NCBI RefSeq assembly: GCF_900116515.1
Contig: NZ_FPBA01000024.1
Span: forward strand, 25,235-89,234
Source of the DNA: Geodermatophilus amargosae
Lineage (GTDB): Bacteria; Actinomycetota; Actinomycetes; Mycobacteriales; Geodermatophilaceae
Length of the DNA: 64,000 nucleotides
Direction: 5' to 3'
Below, in pieces: positions 1-9,300 of the stretch (positions within the stretch are counted from its first letter, which is position 1; each line of letters begins with the position of its first letter). The translations under genes and the position numbers were made by a program. The notes beneath the pieces were generated by a model that saw nothing but the letters and a program-made list of their open reading frames with translations, was not told the origin of the DNA and ran no database searches.

Positions 1-2
1 TG

Positions 3-248
3 TCCAAGCTGGTTGCTCGGGTCAGCGGGCAGCATGAGCGGGTGTACGTGACCGTGCACGGCAAGCCCTCCGCCGTCCTGCTCGCCACCGAGGACCTCGA
101 GTCGCTCGAGGAGACCATCGAGATCCTCGCCGACGCCGACGCCATGCGGCGGCTACACGCCTCCGAGGCCGAGCTCGCCCACGGGGAGGCCGAAAGCCGC
201 GACGAGCTGGACGCGGCCATGGCCCGCCGGCGCAGTCAGCAGCGGTGA
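3..248 (+). CDS. Phd/YefM-type antitoxin, 5' end outside the window
   Basis: Antitoxin of a type II toxin-antitoxin pair, which binds its own promoter and neutralises the toxin encoded directly downstream. The visible 81 residues contain the Phd/YefM pattern 'TVHGKPSAVLLATEDLESLE', followed by a charged C-terminal tail typical of the toxin-binding half. By alignment to the intact paralog at 16547-16828 the first visible residue corresponds to about residue 14, so the start lies roughly 36 bases left of the window. Its stop overlaps the toxin start in a GTGA arrangement, showing translational coupling. The two antitoxins are clearly paralogous across their length. Family assignment is firm; the DNA target is unknown. 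Confidence 0.85.
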   Translation, partial: SKLVARVSGQHERVYVTVHGKPSAVLLATEDLESLEETIEILADADAMRRLHASEAELAHGEAESRDELDAAMARRRSQQR

Positions 249-532
249 CCGACGACCACGACGCCTACCTCCTGGCCATCACCCCCACTGCCCGCCGCCA
301 GCTCACCGACCACCTGCCCGAGACCGTCGCCGCGGCCGCCCACGAGTTCATCGTCGGCCCGCTACTGGACGACCCCCACCGCGTGGGCAAGCGGCTCCGC
401 CCGCCGCTCGGTGACCGGCACAGCGCCCGCCGCGGCACCTACCGGGTCGTCTACCGCATCGACGACGACCTCCGCACCGTCACCGTCCTCGACGTCGCCC
501 ACCGCCGCGATGCCTACCGAACCGGCCGCTGA
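245..532 (+). CDS. RelE/ParE-superfamily toxin
   Basis: Small basic toxin of 95 residues, expected to be an mRNA interferase or gyrase-type poison of the RelE/ParE fold. The C-terminal half 'RRGTYRVVYRIDDD' followed by 'VTVLDVAHRRDAYR' is the characteristic RelE core, including the arginine-rich strand and the terminal HRRDAYR motif. It starts with GTG inside the antitoxin stop codon and forms a two-gene operon with it. A paralogous pair lies at 16547-17111, but that toxin is frameshifted, so this is the only intact toxin of this type in the window. It probably helps retain the element at whose left edge it sits (inference). Confidence 0.85.
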   Translation: MTDDHDAYLLAITPTARRQLTDHLPETVAAAAHEFIVGPLLDDPHRVGKRLRPPLGDRHSARRGTYRVVYRIDDDLRTVTVLDVAHRRDAYRTGR

Positions 533-870
533 CCGCACTTCCCGGACAGCGGACAGACCTTCAGCGCATCGAGCCGCCTCCCACCTTCACTGAACCCGGG
601 GCGGTTCACTCGTGACCCTCGCGTCGGAGCAGTCAGTGCAGTGGTGCAGCCGCGACTTCTGTCGGTATGTGCTCGAGGAAGGCGATGTCGTCTCGGATCC
701 GCCGATGCGGAGTCGGCCAGGCCTGCAGCCAGCGAACCCGTGAAGTCAACGGACTGGCCGAGGACGTCCACTCCGTGGGCCGGGTCCTACGACCGCAGGC
801 AGGCCCCGTTCGGCGTCCTACGGTCTCTCCGGGTCGGGCAGCGTGGACACAGTTCGCGCAGGGGACGGCG
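533..870. other. 338-bp intergenic stretch, no gene seen
   Basis: No frame with convincing coding character or recognisable protein was found between the toxin and the SnoaL-like pseudogene. Confidence 0.4.
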
Positions 871-1304
871 ATGACGGACAACGACACCCGCGCCGTCATG
901 GAGGCCTACATCCAGGCCCTGGTCAATGGTGCGGAGTTCGAGCGGTTCCTCGCCCCGGACGTTGTCTGGACGACCATGGAGACCGGTCGAGAGACCCACG
1001 GACGACAGGCGGTTCGGGACCTGATCATCGGTCTGCACACCCAGGTCTTCGATGCCCATCCAGAACTCGTGAGCTTGGTCTGTGGCGATGGGACCGCGAT
1101 GCTCGAGGCAGTCTTCGACGGCAGGCAGACCGGGGAGTTCGCGGGCGTACCGGCAAGCGGAGCGCATGTCCGGATTCCTTTGCCATGTCCTACGACGTGG
1201 CCAACGGCGTCATCACAGCACTTCGGGCGTACTTCCCCATGACAGCCCTCCGCGCTCGGCTTGCCGAAGCGGGCCAGCCGGCGAGGGCGGTGCCGACCGC
1301 CTGA
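871..1304 (+). pseudogene. SnoaL-like (NTF2 fold) protein, frameshifted
   Basis: The ATG at 871 opens a frame reading MTDNDTRAVMEAYIQALVNG, a typical SnoaL-like N-terminus with the conserved pattern 'FLAPDVVWTTMETGRETHG'. Near position 1180 the family sequence moves to the frame one base back, where it continues as FAMSYDVANGVITALRAYFP and ends at 1304. This is equivalent to a single-base deletion. SnoaL-like proteins are small NTF2-fold enzymes or ligand-binding proteins. The full length would be about 144 residues, normal for the family. It may be a decayed gene or a sequencing error; several neighbours are broken the same way. Confidence 0.7.
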
Positions 1305-1461
1305 GCGCTGCACTCGACTGGGGTCGGCGACAACCCGCGAGCCGGCCCTGCAGCTCGCCTGACCCGTCGGGCATCGCGCTCGTCCACTGGCGAGCACTGC
1401 AGGGGGTCACCGTCCGGCCCTGGCGGCACACCGCCATCGTCACCACTGCGCTCACGGCTCA

Positions 1462-1684
1462 AGGCCGAGGATGGCGGTCCCCTGGACGTCGGCGGCGCCA
1501 CCCTCGCCGCGGCGGCCATGCGGGCCGGGCTGATCGACGGGTACGCGATCGTCACCCACCCGGTCCTGGTGGGTGGCGGCACGCGTTCCTCACGGCCCTG
1601 GACGACTGGGTGAGCCTGACCCTGGTGGAGACCCGGACGTTTCCCGGCGGCGTGCTCCTGACCAGGTACGAGACCAGGCGGTGA
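1462..1684 (+). pseudogene. RibD C-terminal / dihydrofolate-reductase-like remnant
   Basis: A C-terminal fragment of the RibD_C (DHFR-like) family is visible: LDVGGATLAAAAMRAGLIDG followed by HPVLVGGGTR in one frame, then FLTALDDWVSLTLVETRTFP after a one-base frameshift near 1580, ending at the TGA at 1682-1684. The N-terminal two thirds are absent, so it cannot be a functional reductase. Identification rests on the G-G-A-T-L and P-x-L-x-G-G-G-T motifs of the family. Confidence 0.6.
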
Positions 1685-1777
1685 ACAACCGACCCCGGAT
1701 CGGCGCGGGCTCGAGCCACCCAAGGACTTCGTGGCCGTTGGGGGATGCGCCTGCGGCGCACGACCACGCGTCGGTGG

Positions 1778-2223
1778 TCATGCGCCGCAAGGCTCAGCCT
1801 CAGACCTGGGGGTCGCGGCGACTTCGGCCAGTCGGGGCAGGACGACCTCGCGCCAGCCGGGGCCCATCCGGTCGAGTGCGTCCTGTTCCGCTTCTGCTGG
1901 AGGTCGAAGCCGGTGTGCTCGAGGAAGAGTCGGGTGCCTCGGCCTTCGGGGACGAGCCGCCAGGTGAGCGTCCAGGTGGTGTTGCAGGTGTACCCCAGGC
2001 GCTCGGGCTTGACGACCTCGAGCACCTCGCAGGGCACCTGGCCCCAGCCAGGCACGTCGAGGGAGAACCGGTGCCCGACCCGCGCAGCGATGTCGCCGGG
2101 CGCCCACCGGCGCGCGAGCAGGTGCGGCTCGGCGAGGGTCTGCCACACCCGCGCGGGCGCGGGGTCGACGAACTGGTCGACTTCGACGGTGCCCGGACGG
2201 GCGGCTGCGTCGATGTCGGTCAC
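1778..2223 (-). pseudogene. AHSA1/SRPBCC domain protein, frameshifted
   Basis: The minus strand from a GTG at 2223 encodes an AHSA1-type START-like protein: TVEVDQFVDPAPARVWQTLA, then 'RRWAPGDIAARVGHRF', 'CEVLEVVKPERLGYT' and 'GTRLFLEHTGFDL'. The frame breaks around 1900 and the C-terminus (DALDRMGPGWREVVLPRLAE) continues in another frame to the stop at 1778. Uninterrupted, it would be about 148 residues, normal for the family. Such proteins often pair with an ArsR regulator, which is not seen here. Third broken gene in a row from the left. Confidence 0.7.
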
Positions 2224-2395
2224 GTGTTCTCCTCGGCGAAAGCCACGTCGAGGGCGAGAGTCCCGCGTTCCACCAGCACTGAGGATCGGATGGACGACTG
2301 CACGCAGAGCGGCCGGAACAACTCGGGTGTGCGTCCGGGCATCCCGATCGGCGAGCGATTGCCGCCGGTACGGCAATGGCGGGGCCTCGGTCGAC

Positions 2396-3088
2396 TCAGC
2401 CCAGCTCGCTCCACTTCTCCACCGCGCGCGGCAGACCGGACGCGATCACCACGTCGCCGCTCCTGAGAACGGTCTCCCCGGTGCAGTGCGTGAAGGCGCT
2501 GCCGGGGCGCTTCACTCCCACGATCGTCACTCCGTGCCCGGAGCGCACTCCGGTCTCCGACAGCGGCTTGTCGAGCATCGTGGTCGGGGGAGCCGTCTTG
2601 ACCATCGCGTAGTCGGGCTCGAACTGGATGAAGTCGAGCATGCAGCCCATGACCAGGTGTGCCACCCGGCGGCCCATGTCGTTCTCGGGGTAGACGACGT
2701 GGTCGACGCCGAGCTGCTCGAGAATGCGCCCGTGCGCCGAGCTGATCGCCTTGGCCCAGACGTTGTCGACGCCCAAGGTCTTGAGCAGGGACGCTGTGAG
2801 CAGGTTGGACTCGATGCTGGTCCCGATGCCGACGACCGCCCGTTCGAACTCCTGGATGCCCAGCTGCCGCAGCGCGTCCTCGTGCGTGCTGTCGGCGCGC
2901 ACGCAGTGCGTCAACGTGGTGCTCATGTCCTGCACTGTCCGCTCGCTGGAGTCCACGCCGAGGACCTGGACGTCGGACGCCATGAGTTCGAGCGCCACCG
3001 CGCTGCCGAAGCGACCCAGGCCCAGGACGGCGACGGTCTCGTCGCCGCGCGACCCGTTCTGTCGTCCGAGAGAGAAGCGCTCAGGCAT
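2396..3088 (-). CDS. K+ uptake regulatory subunit, KtrA/TrkA type
   Basis: Cytoplasmic gating subunit of a Ktr/Trk potassium channel, 230 residues. An N-terminal RCK (TrkA_N) domain starts with the nucleotide-binding motif 'AVLGLGRFGSAVALEL' (about residues 19-34), with acidic D at the end of beta-2 ('GVDSSE'). A C-terminal RCK_C domain covers roughly residues 145-230. It is encoded directly downstream of the membrane subunit with a gap of about 26 bases, so the two form one operon. ATP/ADP or NAD(H) binding would open or close the channel, as known for the family. The ATG at 3088 begins MPERFSLGRQNGS. Confidence 0.9.
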   Translation of the reverse strand: MPERFSLGRQNGSRGDETVAVLGLGRFGSAVALELMASDVQVLGVDSSERTVQDMSTTLTHCVRADSTHEDALRQLGIQEFERAVVGIGTSIESNLLTASLLKTLGVDNVWAKAISSAHGRILEQLGVDHVVYPENDMGRRVAHLVMGCMLDFIQFEPDYAMVKTAPPTTMLDKPLSETGVRSGHGVTIVGVKRPGSAFTHCTGETVLRSGDVVIASGLPRAVEKWSELG

Positions 3089-3114
3089 GTCGGTTCCCCT
3101 CGTGGTGGTCGGTG

Positions 3115-4464
3115 TCAGCCGATTATCGGGCGCTCCTGCGGGAATTCGTAGAGGCGGGGACGTGCCCGCAGGGCCAGCGCCGACGCCAGCGTGATCGGCC
3201 CCAGGCGTCCGGTGAACATGAGCACGACGAGCAACAGGGTGCCGGGCGTTCCGAGGTCGCCGGTGATCCCGGTCGACAACCCCACCGTCGCGAACGCCGA
3301 GATGACCTCGAACAGCACCTGATCGAGTGAGAACGGGGTGAGCACCATCAGCGCGCCTGTGCCGCCGAAGACGCCCGCTACCGCGAGTAGTGCGACGGTC
3401 AGCGCCTGGCGCTGGGCATCGGACGGGATGTGACGGTGGAAGGCGACGACACTGCGGTCCGCCCGGATCTCGGTGAGGATGACGAAGAGCAGCACGGTGA
3501 AGGTCGTGACTTTGATCCCGCCCGCTGTGCCGGCGCTGCCACCTCCGATGAACATGAGCACGTCGGTCAGCAGCAGGGACTCGGCGTGCAGCTCGCCCGT
3601 CGGCACGGAGTGCAGTCCGCCGCTGCGCGGCATCACGGCGAGGAAGAAGCCGGCAAGCGCCTTGCCGCCGACGCCGAGCGGGCCGAGCGTGGCGGGGTTG
3701 CTCCACTCGAGCGCCAGGAACGCGAGCGTTCCGGCGGCGAGGAGGACCGACGTCGCGAGCACCACGATCTTGGTGTGCATGGTCCACCGGCGCGGGCTCC
3801 GCCACAGCCGGTAGAGCTCGAACATCACCGGAAAGCCCAGTCCGCCCGTGATGACGAGCAGGCACACGGTGAGGGTCACCACTGGGTCGGTCACGAACCG
3901 GATCAGGCCGTCGCTGAAAAGCGCGAACCCCCCGTTGTTGAACGCCGAGACGGAGTGGAAGAGCCCGAGCCACAGCGCGCGGCCCACCGGCTCGTCGTGG
4001 GCAGTGGCGAACCGGACGCTGAGCACCACCGCCCCGGCAGCCTCGAAGAGCAGGCTGGTGCGCGCGACGCCGACGAGGACGCGCCGGACGTCGCCGATGC
4101 CGAGCATCTTGGTCTCGGCCGCCGTGGTCAGCCGCATCCGCAGCCCCAGCCGGTGCGACACGAGCAGGCCGAGCAACGTCGCCAACGACATGATGCCGAA
4201 GCCACCGATCTGGATCAGCAGCAGGATCACGACGTGACCGAACCCGGACCAGTAGGTGGCCGTGTCGACCGTGTTGAGGCCCGTGACCGTGACCGCGGAC
4301 GTCGCGGTGAACAGCGCGTCGACGACCGGCGCACCGCCGGGGTCGGCCCGGGACACCGGCAGGAGCAACAGCAGTGTGCCCACCGCTACCGCCACCGCGA
4401 AGGCGAGGACGACGACCTGCGCAGGGCGCGCGGGTCGAGGCAGGTGGAGCAGGCGGGGCCTCAT
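3115..4464 (-). CDS. K+ transporter membrane subunit, KtrB/TrkH family
   Basis: Integral membrane protein of 449 residues with the four pore-loop layout of the KtrB/TrkH superfamily. Pore loop 1 is SAVTVTGLNTVD (about residues 56-67), loop 2 SVSAFNNGGFALF (about 171), loop 3 follows 'VMPRSGGLHSVPTG' with the conserved FIGGGSAGTAGGIKVTTF afterwards, and loop 4 is SAFATVGLSTGITG. Each loop carries the key filter glycine. The start at 4464 (MRPRLLHLPRP) gives the usual short cytoplasmic N-terminus; a longer frame to 4524 exists but adds atypical residues. The partner gene lies immediately downstream. Loop 3 reads R-S-G-G where R-T-A-G-F is usual, a mild departure. Confidence 0.92.
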   Translation of the reverse strand: MRPRLLHLPRPARPAQVVVLAFAVAVAVGTLLLLLPVSRADPGGAPVVDALFTATSAVTVTGLNTVDTATYWSGFGHVVILLLIQIGGFGIMSLATLLGLLVSHRLGLRMRLTTAAETKMLGIGDVRRVLVGVARTSLLFEAAGAVVLSVRFATAHDEPVGRALWLGLFHSVSAFNNGGFALFSDGLIRFVTDPVVTLTVCLLVITGGLGFPVMFELYRLWRSPRRWTMHTKIVVLATSVLLAAGTLAFLALEWSNPATLGPLGVGGKALAGFFLAVMPRSGGLHSVPTGELHAESLLLTDVLMFIGGGSAGTAGGIKVTTFTVLLFVILTEIRADRSVVAFHRHIPSDAQRQALTVALLAVAGVFGGTGALMVLTPFSLDQVLFEVISAFATVGLSTGITGDLGTPGTLLLVVLMFTGRLGPITLASALALRARPRLYEFPQERPIIG

Positions 4465-4913
4465 GGAGAGCTCCGGCGCGGCACGCGAAGAGTATGCGTG
4501 GACACCCGCCCCCGCTGACCCCATGTGAGCGGGTCAGCGGGCGACGGACGCGTCGGCCTGTTCACCGGGGACGTGGGGGTGATCTGGGGCGTCAACGAAC
4601 GTCGAACAACAGCTCCGAGCAGGGCTTGTGCCGCGGCGATCAGGCTTGGATCTCGATGGCTGGTCTTCACTGGCTTGCGGGCTTCGTGCGGACTCGGCCA
4701 TGGGCACAGAAGGCCGTCGGACCGCTCCTACAGGGGTGTCCGTGAGGGCGGCTCCGGGGACGCCTGCTGTCGATGTCGCCGGGTGAACAGGGTCCCTGGC
4801 CATCCGACCCGTCCATGACGCCGGGAAGCGCCCGTCGAGGCCGGCCCGGCGGATCCCCGATGACAAGGGAGGCATCGGGGGCCACGCTGACGTTGACTGA
4901 CGAGGAGGGCCTC
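4465..4913. other. 449-bp stretch without a recognised gene
   Basis: Short frames exist but none resembles a protein I can place. It separates the potassium operon from a decayed DUF427 gene. Confidence 0.35.
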
Positions 4914-5745
4914 ATGGGCGTGCGGTTGAGAGACCGCATGGCAGGACCCCTCGACCAGTTGCGGTACGAGCCGGTCAAGAGACGGATCTGAGCCGAGCTC
5001 CTCGACTGAACACCCGTCGTCGACAGCGACCGAGCAGTCCTGGTCTGGGAGCCACACCGGGTGATCCCCACCTACGCCGTGCCGGTCGACGACGTGCTCG
5101 GCGAGGTGGTCCACATCCCCGCGTCGCCGCCGGTCGATGACGTCGCTCGGGTCGGTGTCGCGATGCCCGAGGTCACGGACATGCCCGTGCTCCACCCTCG
5201 GATTCCGTTCGCCGTCCGCCGCACCGAGGGCAGCCCGTCCACATCCGTCCACCCGGACGCGAGCGGACCGTCGAGGGGTTCCGGCCAGGCGTCCCCGATC
5301 TGGCGGACTCCGTCGTTGTCGACTTCGCGGGGTGCGACCGGTGGCTGGAGGAGGAGATCGTCGGGCACCCGCGCGATCCGTTCCACCGAGTCGACGTCCG
5401 TGCACGCCACGTGCACGTGTTCCTGGACGCCGATCTCCTCGCCGACTCCACGCATCCCCGCCCCGTCTTCAAGACCCTCTTGCCGGTCCGTTACCACCTC
5501 CCACCGGAGGACGTGACGGCCGACCTCCGGTCCAGCGACACACGTACGTGGTGTCCCTACGAGGGGGCGGCCTCGTACTGGTCCGTCGAGGTTGCCGGCC
5601 GTGTCGTCCCCGACCTCCTCTGGTCCTATGAGGATCCGCTGCCCGACGCAGCCGAACTCGCCGGCCGCCGGACGTTCTTCGACGAACGCGTGGATCTCGT
5701 GGTGGACGGCGTGACCAGGGCACGAACCGTCACGCCCTGGTCGTG
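4914..5745 (+). pseudogene. DUF427 two-domain protein, multiply broken
   Basis: Relics of a tandem DUF427 (NTP_transf_9) protein. The start region reads 'VRLRDRMAGPLDQLRYEP', then in-frame stops occur at about 4989 and 5007; 'AVLVWEPHRVIPTYAVPVDD' follows, then a frameshift between 5230 and 5276. The second domain is better preserved: 'WLEEEIVGHPRDPFHRVDV', TLLPVRYHLPPEDVTADLRS, 'ASYWSVEVAGRVVPDLLWSY'. DUF427 proteins are small beta-barrel proteins of uncertain function, common in Actinomycetota. At least three lesions make it a clear pseudogene. Confidence 0.75.
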
Positions 5746-5843
5746 GTCACGCACTGCGAGGCGAAGTCGGGGCCGCTCACCGGGACAGGTAGGCGAGCCT
5801 CGTCCCGGAGAGGACCGCTCTGGCACACAGGGCGGCTGCCCCC

Positions 5844-6011
5844 GTGGACCTGAACAAGACTCTTCCGGTCGTCGACCTGGCCTTGGACGAGACGTCGACC
5901 GACGACATCGACGCGGTTACCCGAGCGCTGCGAGACGGCGGCTGGCGCAGCGTCCAGATCGACGACCCGGGGCACTCGCGGTTGGTGCCGGTCAGGCCGT
6001 GGTCGATGTAG
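5844..6011 (+). pseudogene. Unidentified gene fragment abutting a recombinase remnant
   Basis: A GTG-started frame of 55 codons reads 'LNKTLPVVDLALDETSTDD' and 'AVTRALRDGGWRSVQIDDPG', with good actinobacterial codon use. From about 5977 it runs into the antisense of the resolvase fragment, so its natural C-terminus has been lost. I do not recognise the family. Confidence 0.3.
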
Positions 6012-6115
6012 ACCCGACCCGGCTCGACGCCGAGGGCGAGCAGTCCCTCGCGTTGCGCGGTCAGATCCTGGGCGTCGGTGGACACCCGCGTGTAGCCGAT
6101 CAGCAGCGCCGTCAT
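5975..6115 (-). pseudogene. Serine recombinase (resolvase) N-terminal fragment
   Basis: The minus strand from 6115 encodes MTALLIGYTRVSTDAQDLTA, with the conserved Y-x-R-V-S-T motif holding the nucleophilic serine, and 'IDHGLTGTNRECPG'. Homology stops at about residue 46; no catalytic C-terminal half or DNA-binding domain follows. It is a debris fragment of a resolvase/invertase from an earlier mobile element. Confidence 0.75.
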
Positions 6116-6395
6116 GGCGCACCCCCACGGGCAGGCCGACGCCGGCGCTCCGGTGCGTCGGTCACCAGCGACGGCGGCAGCCGCTACCCGGGGACGGTGA
6201 TCACCACGGACACCCCTCGTCTGCCCCTCGGGTCATCAACCACCCGAGGAGGCGAGAGCCTCGACGTCCGCGAGAGGATCCTTCTACGAACGGGTCTTGC
6301 CGGCCCCCGGTCAACGGTCCCGCCGAGGGTCTGCCGCTGCGGTCCGGCGGCGCCCCCGAGGGGCAGCCACCCGCGCCGGGAGGACGGAGATCGTC
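6012..6395. other. Mostly non-coding stretch before the lipid-kinase gene
   Basis: Apart from the overlapping resolvase fragment up to 6115, nothing recognisable is present. A GGGAGGA ribosome-binding site at about 6379-6385 serves the downstream GTG start. Confidence 0.35.
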
Positions 6396-7340
6396 GTGAC
6401 GGGACCTGTGCACCAGCGGTCGAAGGCGGCGCTGGACGCCGACATCCGCGCCCGGCGCCGCACCGCGCTGGTCGTCAACGTCCGGTCCCGCCGGGGACGC
6501 CGTCACTTCGCGGCGGTGCACCGGTGGCTGCAGGCCGCCGTGGAGCTGGTCGACGTGCGCCCGGTCGCCGAGCCTCGGGGTCTGCCCGAGGCGCTCGCCG
6601 CCGCGGCCGACAGCGGCGCTGACCTCGTGGTGGTGGGCGGCGGCGACGGCACGCTGAGCGAGGCCGCCCACCAGCTCGCCCACCGCGACGCCTGCCTCGG
6701 CGTGGTTCCGCTCGGCACGACCAACAACTTCGCCCGCGGCCTCGGCCTGCCGCTCGGCCTGCCGGCCGCCCTGGGCGTGCTCACCGGCGGCAAGGTCGCC
6801 GACGTCGACCTCGGCCACGTGGCCGGGCGGCACTTCGCCAACCTGACCAGCCTGGGGCTGTCCGTGCAGGTCGCCGAGCACGTTCCGCACCGGCTCAAGC
6901 GGGTGCTCGGCCGCGCTGCCTATCCGCTGACCGCGCTCGCCCTGCTGCCCGGCCACCGGCCCTTCACCGCGCGCCTGCGCATCGGCGACGAGGTCCACGA
7001 ACTCGCGACCCACCAGCTCAACATCGCCAACGGCAGTCACCACGCCGGCCGGGCGATCGCCTCCGACACCGGCCTCGACGACCGCGAGCTGGTGGCGTAC
7101 CGGCTCGGCGACGTCAACCGGCTCCGGCTGAGCCTCGCGACCGTCCGCCAGACGGTCATCGGGCCCCGCCGGCCGCTGGACCGCACCCGGTTCCTCACGG
7201 CCGGCGAGGTGTGGTTGGAGACCGACCCGCCCCTCGCGCTCGACGTGGACGGGGAGATCCGCGGACGCACGCCGGTGCGGATCGCGCTCGAGGCCAACGC
7301 GCTGCGGGTGATGGTCGGCACGGACTTCCTGGACCGCTGA
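6396..7340 (+). CDS. Diacylglycerol kinase family protein (DagK/YegS type)
   Basis: Predicted lipid kinase of 314 residues that would phosphorylate diacylglycerol or a related lipid with ATP at the membrane face. The catalytic-domain hallmark 'VVVGGGDGTLSEAAHQL' lies near residue 80, followed by 'LGVVPLGTTNNFARGLGLP', the second conserved DAGK motif. The C-terminal beta-rich half ends with 'LALDVDGEIRGRTPVRI', a pattern found throughout the YegS/BmrU branch. I chose the GTG at 6396 because a GGGAGGA box lies about 10 bases upstream; a longer frame to 6297 adds arginine-rich residues without family resemblance. No operon partner is evident. Confidence 0.88.
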   Translation: MTGPVHQRSKAALDADIRARRRTALVVNVRSRRGRRHFAAVHRWLQAAVELVDVRPVAEPRGLPEALAAAADSGADLVVVGGGDGTLSEAAHQLAHRDACLGVVPLGTTNNFARGLGLPLGLPAALGVLTGGKVADVDLGHVAGRHFANLTSLGLSVQVAEHVPHRLKRVLGRAAYPLTALALLPGHRPFTARLRIGDEVHELATHQLNIANGSHHAGRAIASDTGLDDRELVAYRLGDVNRLRLSLATVRQTVIGPRRPLDRTRFLTAGEVWLETDPPLALDVDGEIRGRTPVRIALEANALRVMVGTDFLDR

Positions 7341-7828
7341 TCTCCACTCTCCTCGCGATCATGGGCCTTTCCTGGGACGAGGAGCGCCGGCTCCTGTCGC
7401 GACCGGGCGGGGTGATTCGTCCGCACCGCCGCCCGCGTGGGTTTCCTCTGTGTGCGTCAGTGACCGCGCTGTGGCGGTCGCTCGCGCCCTGCAGGCGCGT
7501 ACGTGGGCCGAGCAGTTCTACGACCCGCCTCACGCGGTCGTCGAGGACTCCGGCGGCGACCGAGGGACCCGGGGCGACAGGGCGGAGACGTTGTCCCGTC
7601 AGGGGAACGCGCAACGGCGACGTTCGGGCGGAGCGGGCAGCCAACCGCCGGTGTCTGTAGGGGATCCCTCTCCGGGACACCGGAGGAGTGGGATCGCAGC
7701 TCGCACCGGCCGCTCCAGAAGCAGGTCGTGTCGTGGGACCGGACCGGGGTGCCGAGCCCGGCGAGCAGGCCCACCACAGGAACGGCGCCAGGCAGCCGTG
7801 ACCACCAGGACAGCGAGAGACTGCAACG
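7341..7828. other. 488-bp intergenic stretch, no gene seen
   Basis: Several overlapping short frames occur on both strands, but none has family resemblance. Confidence 0.4.
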
Positions 7829-8611
7829 ATGCTGCTGCACCTGATCGCTGACTACGGAATGGGAGACCTCGCGTTCGCCGAGGTACGACAGCGCCTGGGG
7901 ATGCTCCTGCCCGACGCGGCGGTCGTCGTGACGTCCGTGGGACCGTTCGACACGCTCGGCGCCGGCTTCTGCATCGGGCAGCTCGCGCTCAACGACGGCC
8001 CGCAGGACATGGTCCTCTACGCGAACATCGCTCCACGACGGGATGAGGAGGACCCGCGGCGGGACAATGCGGGAGAGCGGCTCGTCGCGGCCCGGCTGCC
8101 CTCGGGCGTCCTGGTCGTGGCACCGAACGCGGGGTACACGTTCTCGTTTCTGCGGGATGAGGCCGAGGAGCTGCGCGAGGTGGAGGTGCCGGAGTCAGGC
8201 TCTCAGTTCCGGTCGCGGGACCTGTTCCCCGATGTCGTAGCCCGGCTGGCCCGGGGAGACGTCGGCCCGTTGGGTCCGCCGCTGCCGAACGGGGCCGTAC
8301 CTGCGTTCCCCGAGCGCGTTGTCGCCTACACCGACGGATACGGCAACCTCAAGACCACCTGGACCGAGCTGCCGGCCCCACCCGGTACGCGAGTCGGGAT
8401 CGCAGTCGGCGATCAGCGGGGTTTCGCCGTGGTGAGCGACGGTGCCTTCGAGGTGCCGGTCGGCGAGACGTCCTTCGCGCCGGGGAGCTCTGGATGGCGA
8501 CGGCGTTCCGGGGGTTCGGCCGCCTTCCTCGAGCTGTTCCGGAGGGGGAGCAGCGCGGCCGCCATGTTCGGGCACCCGCCAGCAGGTACCCCCGTCGAGG
8601 TCGTTGGATGA
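7829..8611 (+). CDS. SAM hydrolase / hydroxide adenosyltransferase family protein (DUF62)
   Basis: Protein of 260 residues in the SAM hydroxide adenosyltransferase family (DUF62), the family that includes the fluorinase and chlorinase. Members split S-adenosyl-L-methionine to adenosine and methionine using an activated water. The N-terminal domain opens with 'LIADYGMGDLAFAEVRQRL' holding the conserved aspartate, and 'LYANIAPRRDEE' follows. The beta-barrel C-terminal domain contains 'VVAYTDGYGNLKTTW' and ends 'GSSAAAMFGHPPAGTPVEV', all typical. It is complete and stands alone. It lies just left of the truncated E1 integrase. Confidence 0.85.
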   Translation: MLLHLIADYGMGDLAFAEVRQRLGMLLPDAAVVVTSVGPFDTLGAGFCIGQLALNDGPQDMVLYANIAPRRDEEDPRRDNAGERLVAARLPSGVLVVAPNAGYTFSFLRDEAEELREVEVPESGSQFRSRDLFPDVVARLARGDVGPLGPPLPNGAVPAFPERVVAYTDGYGNLKTTWTELPAPPGTRVGIAVGDQRGFAVVSDGAFEVPVGETSFAPGSSGWRRRSGGSAAFLELFRRGSSAAAMFGHPPAGTPVEVVG

Positions 8612-8693
8612 GTCTGCGGGCGCAGCGCATGCCGGCGGCCGCACGTCCCGCTCCCGCATCGATCAGTGCGACATGACTTGGCCGGCGTAGGCC

Positions 8694-9248
8694 GCCGATC
8701 CCGACGCCATCCGGCTCGACCTGCCGGACCTCGTCGTCTTCATGCTGGGCACCGACGTGCGGATCGGCGAGGCGTGCGCGCTGCGCTGGTCCGCCGTGGA
8801 CCTCGAGGCCGGCTCACTGAAGATCGAGGCGACCCTCGTCGGCGTCCCTGGAGAAGGTCTGGCGATCCAGGAGTTCCCGAAGACCACCGCCGGCCGGCGC
8901 ACCATCGCCCTACCGGCCTTCGTCGTCGACCTACTGCAGGATCGCCGGAGGCTGCTGCGACCCAATGCGGAGTCGCAGGTGGCCTTCCCCAGTCCCAACG
9001 GACGGCTGCGGGATCCGCACAACACCAGCACCGATCTGCGCCGGGCCCTCGACCGCGCCGGCTTCACCTGGGTCACCTCGCACGTGGTCCGCAAGACCGT
9101 GGCCACCCGCCTCGACGAGGCCGGGCTCTCGGCCCGCCGGATCGCGGATCACCTCGGCCACAACCGCCCGAGCCTCACCCAGGACGTCTACATGGGCCGC
9201 GGACTGGCCAGCCCCGAGGCGGCCTCGGCACTGCAGCGCCTGCGCTGA
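8694..9248 (+). pseudogene. Tyrosine integrase of element E1, 5'-truncated
   Basis: The catalytic half of an XerC-like integrase is intact: arginine I in 'TDVRIGEACALRW', the H-x-x-R box in 'TSHVVRKTVATRLDEAGL', histidine in 'IADHLGH' and the nucleophile tyrosine in 'LTQDVYMGRGLASPEA'. The frame follows directly on a TAG at 8691 and homology starts at 'AADPDAIRLDLPD', equivalent to about residue 190 of the full-length integrase at 45654-46796, which is close in sequence. The core-binding and arm-binding domains are therefore missing. It ends about 120 bp before att repeat 1, the same layout as the other two integrases. Confidence 0.85.
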
Positions 9249-9300
9249 CCCTCGGCGGACGACCCAGACACGAGCCGACCACGAGTCGTCCGTGCCCGAG

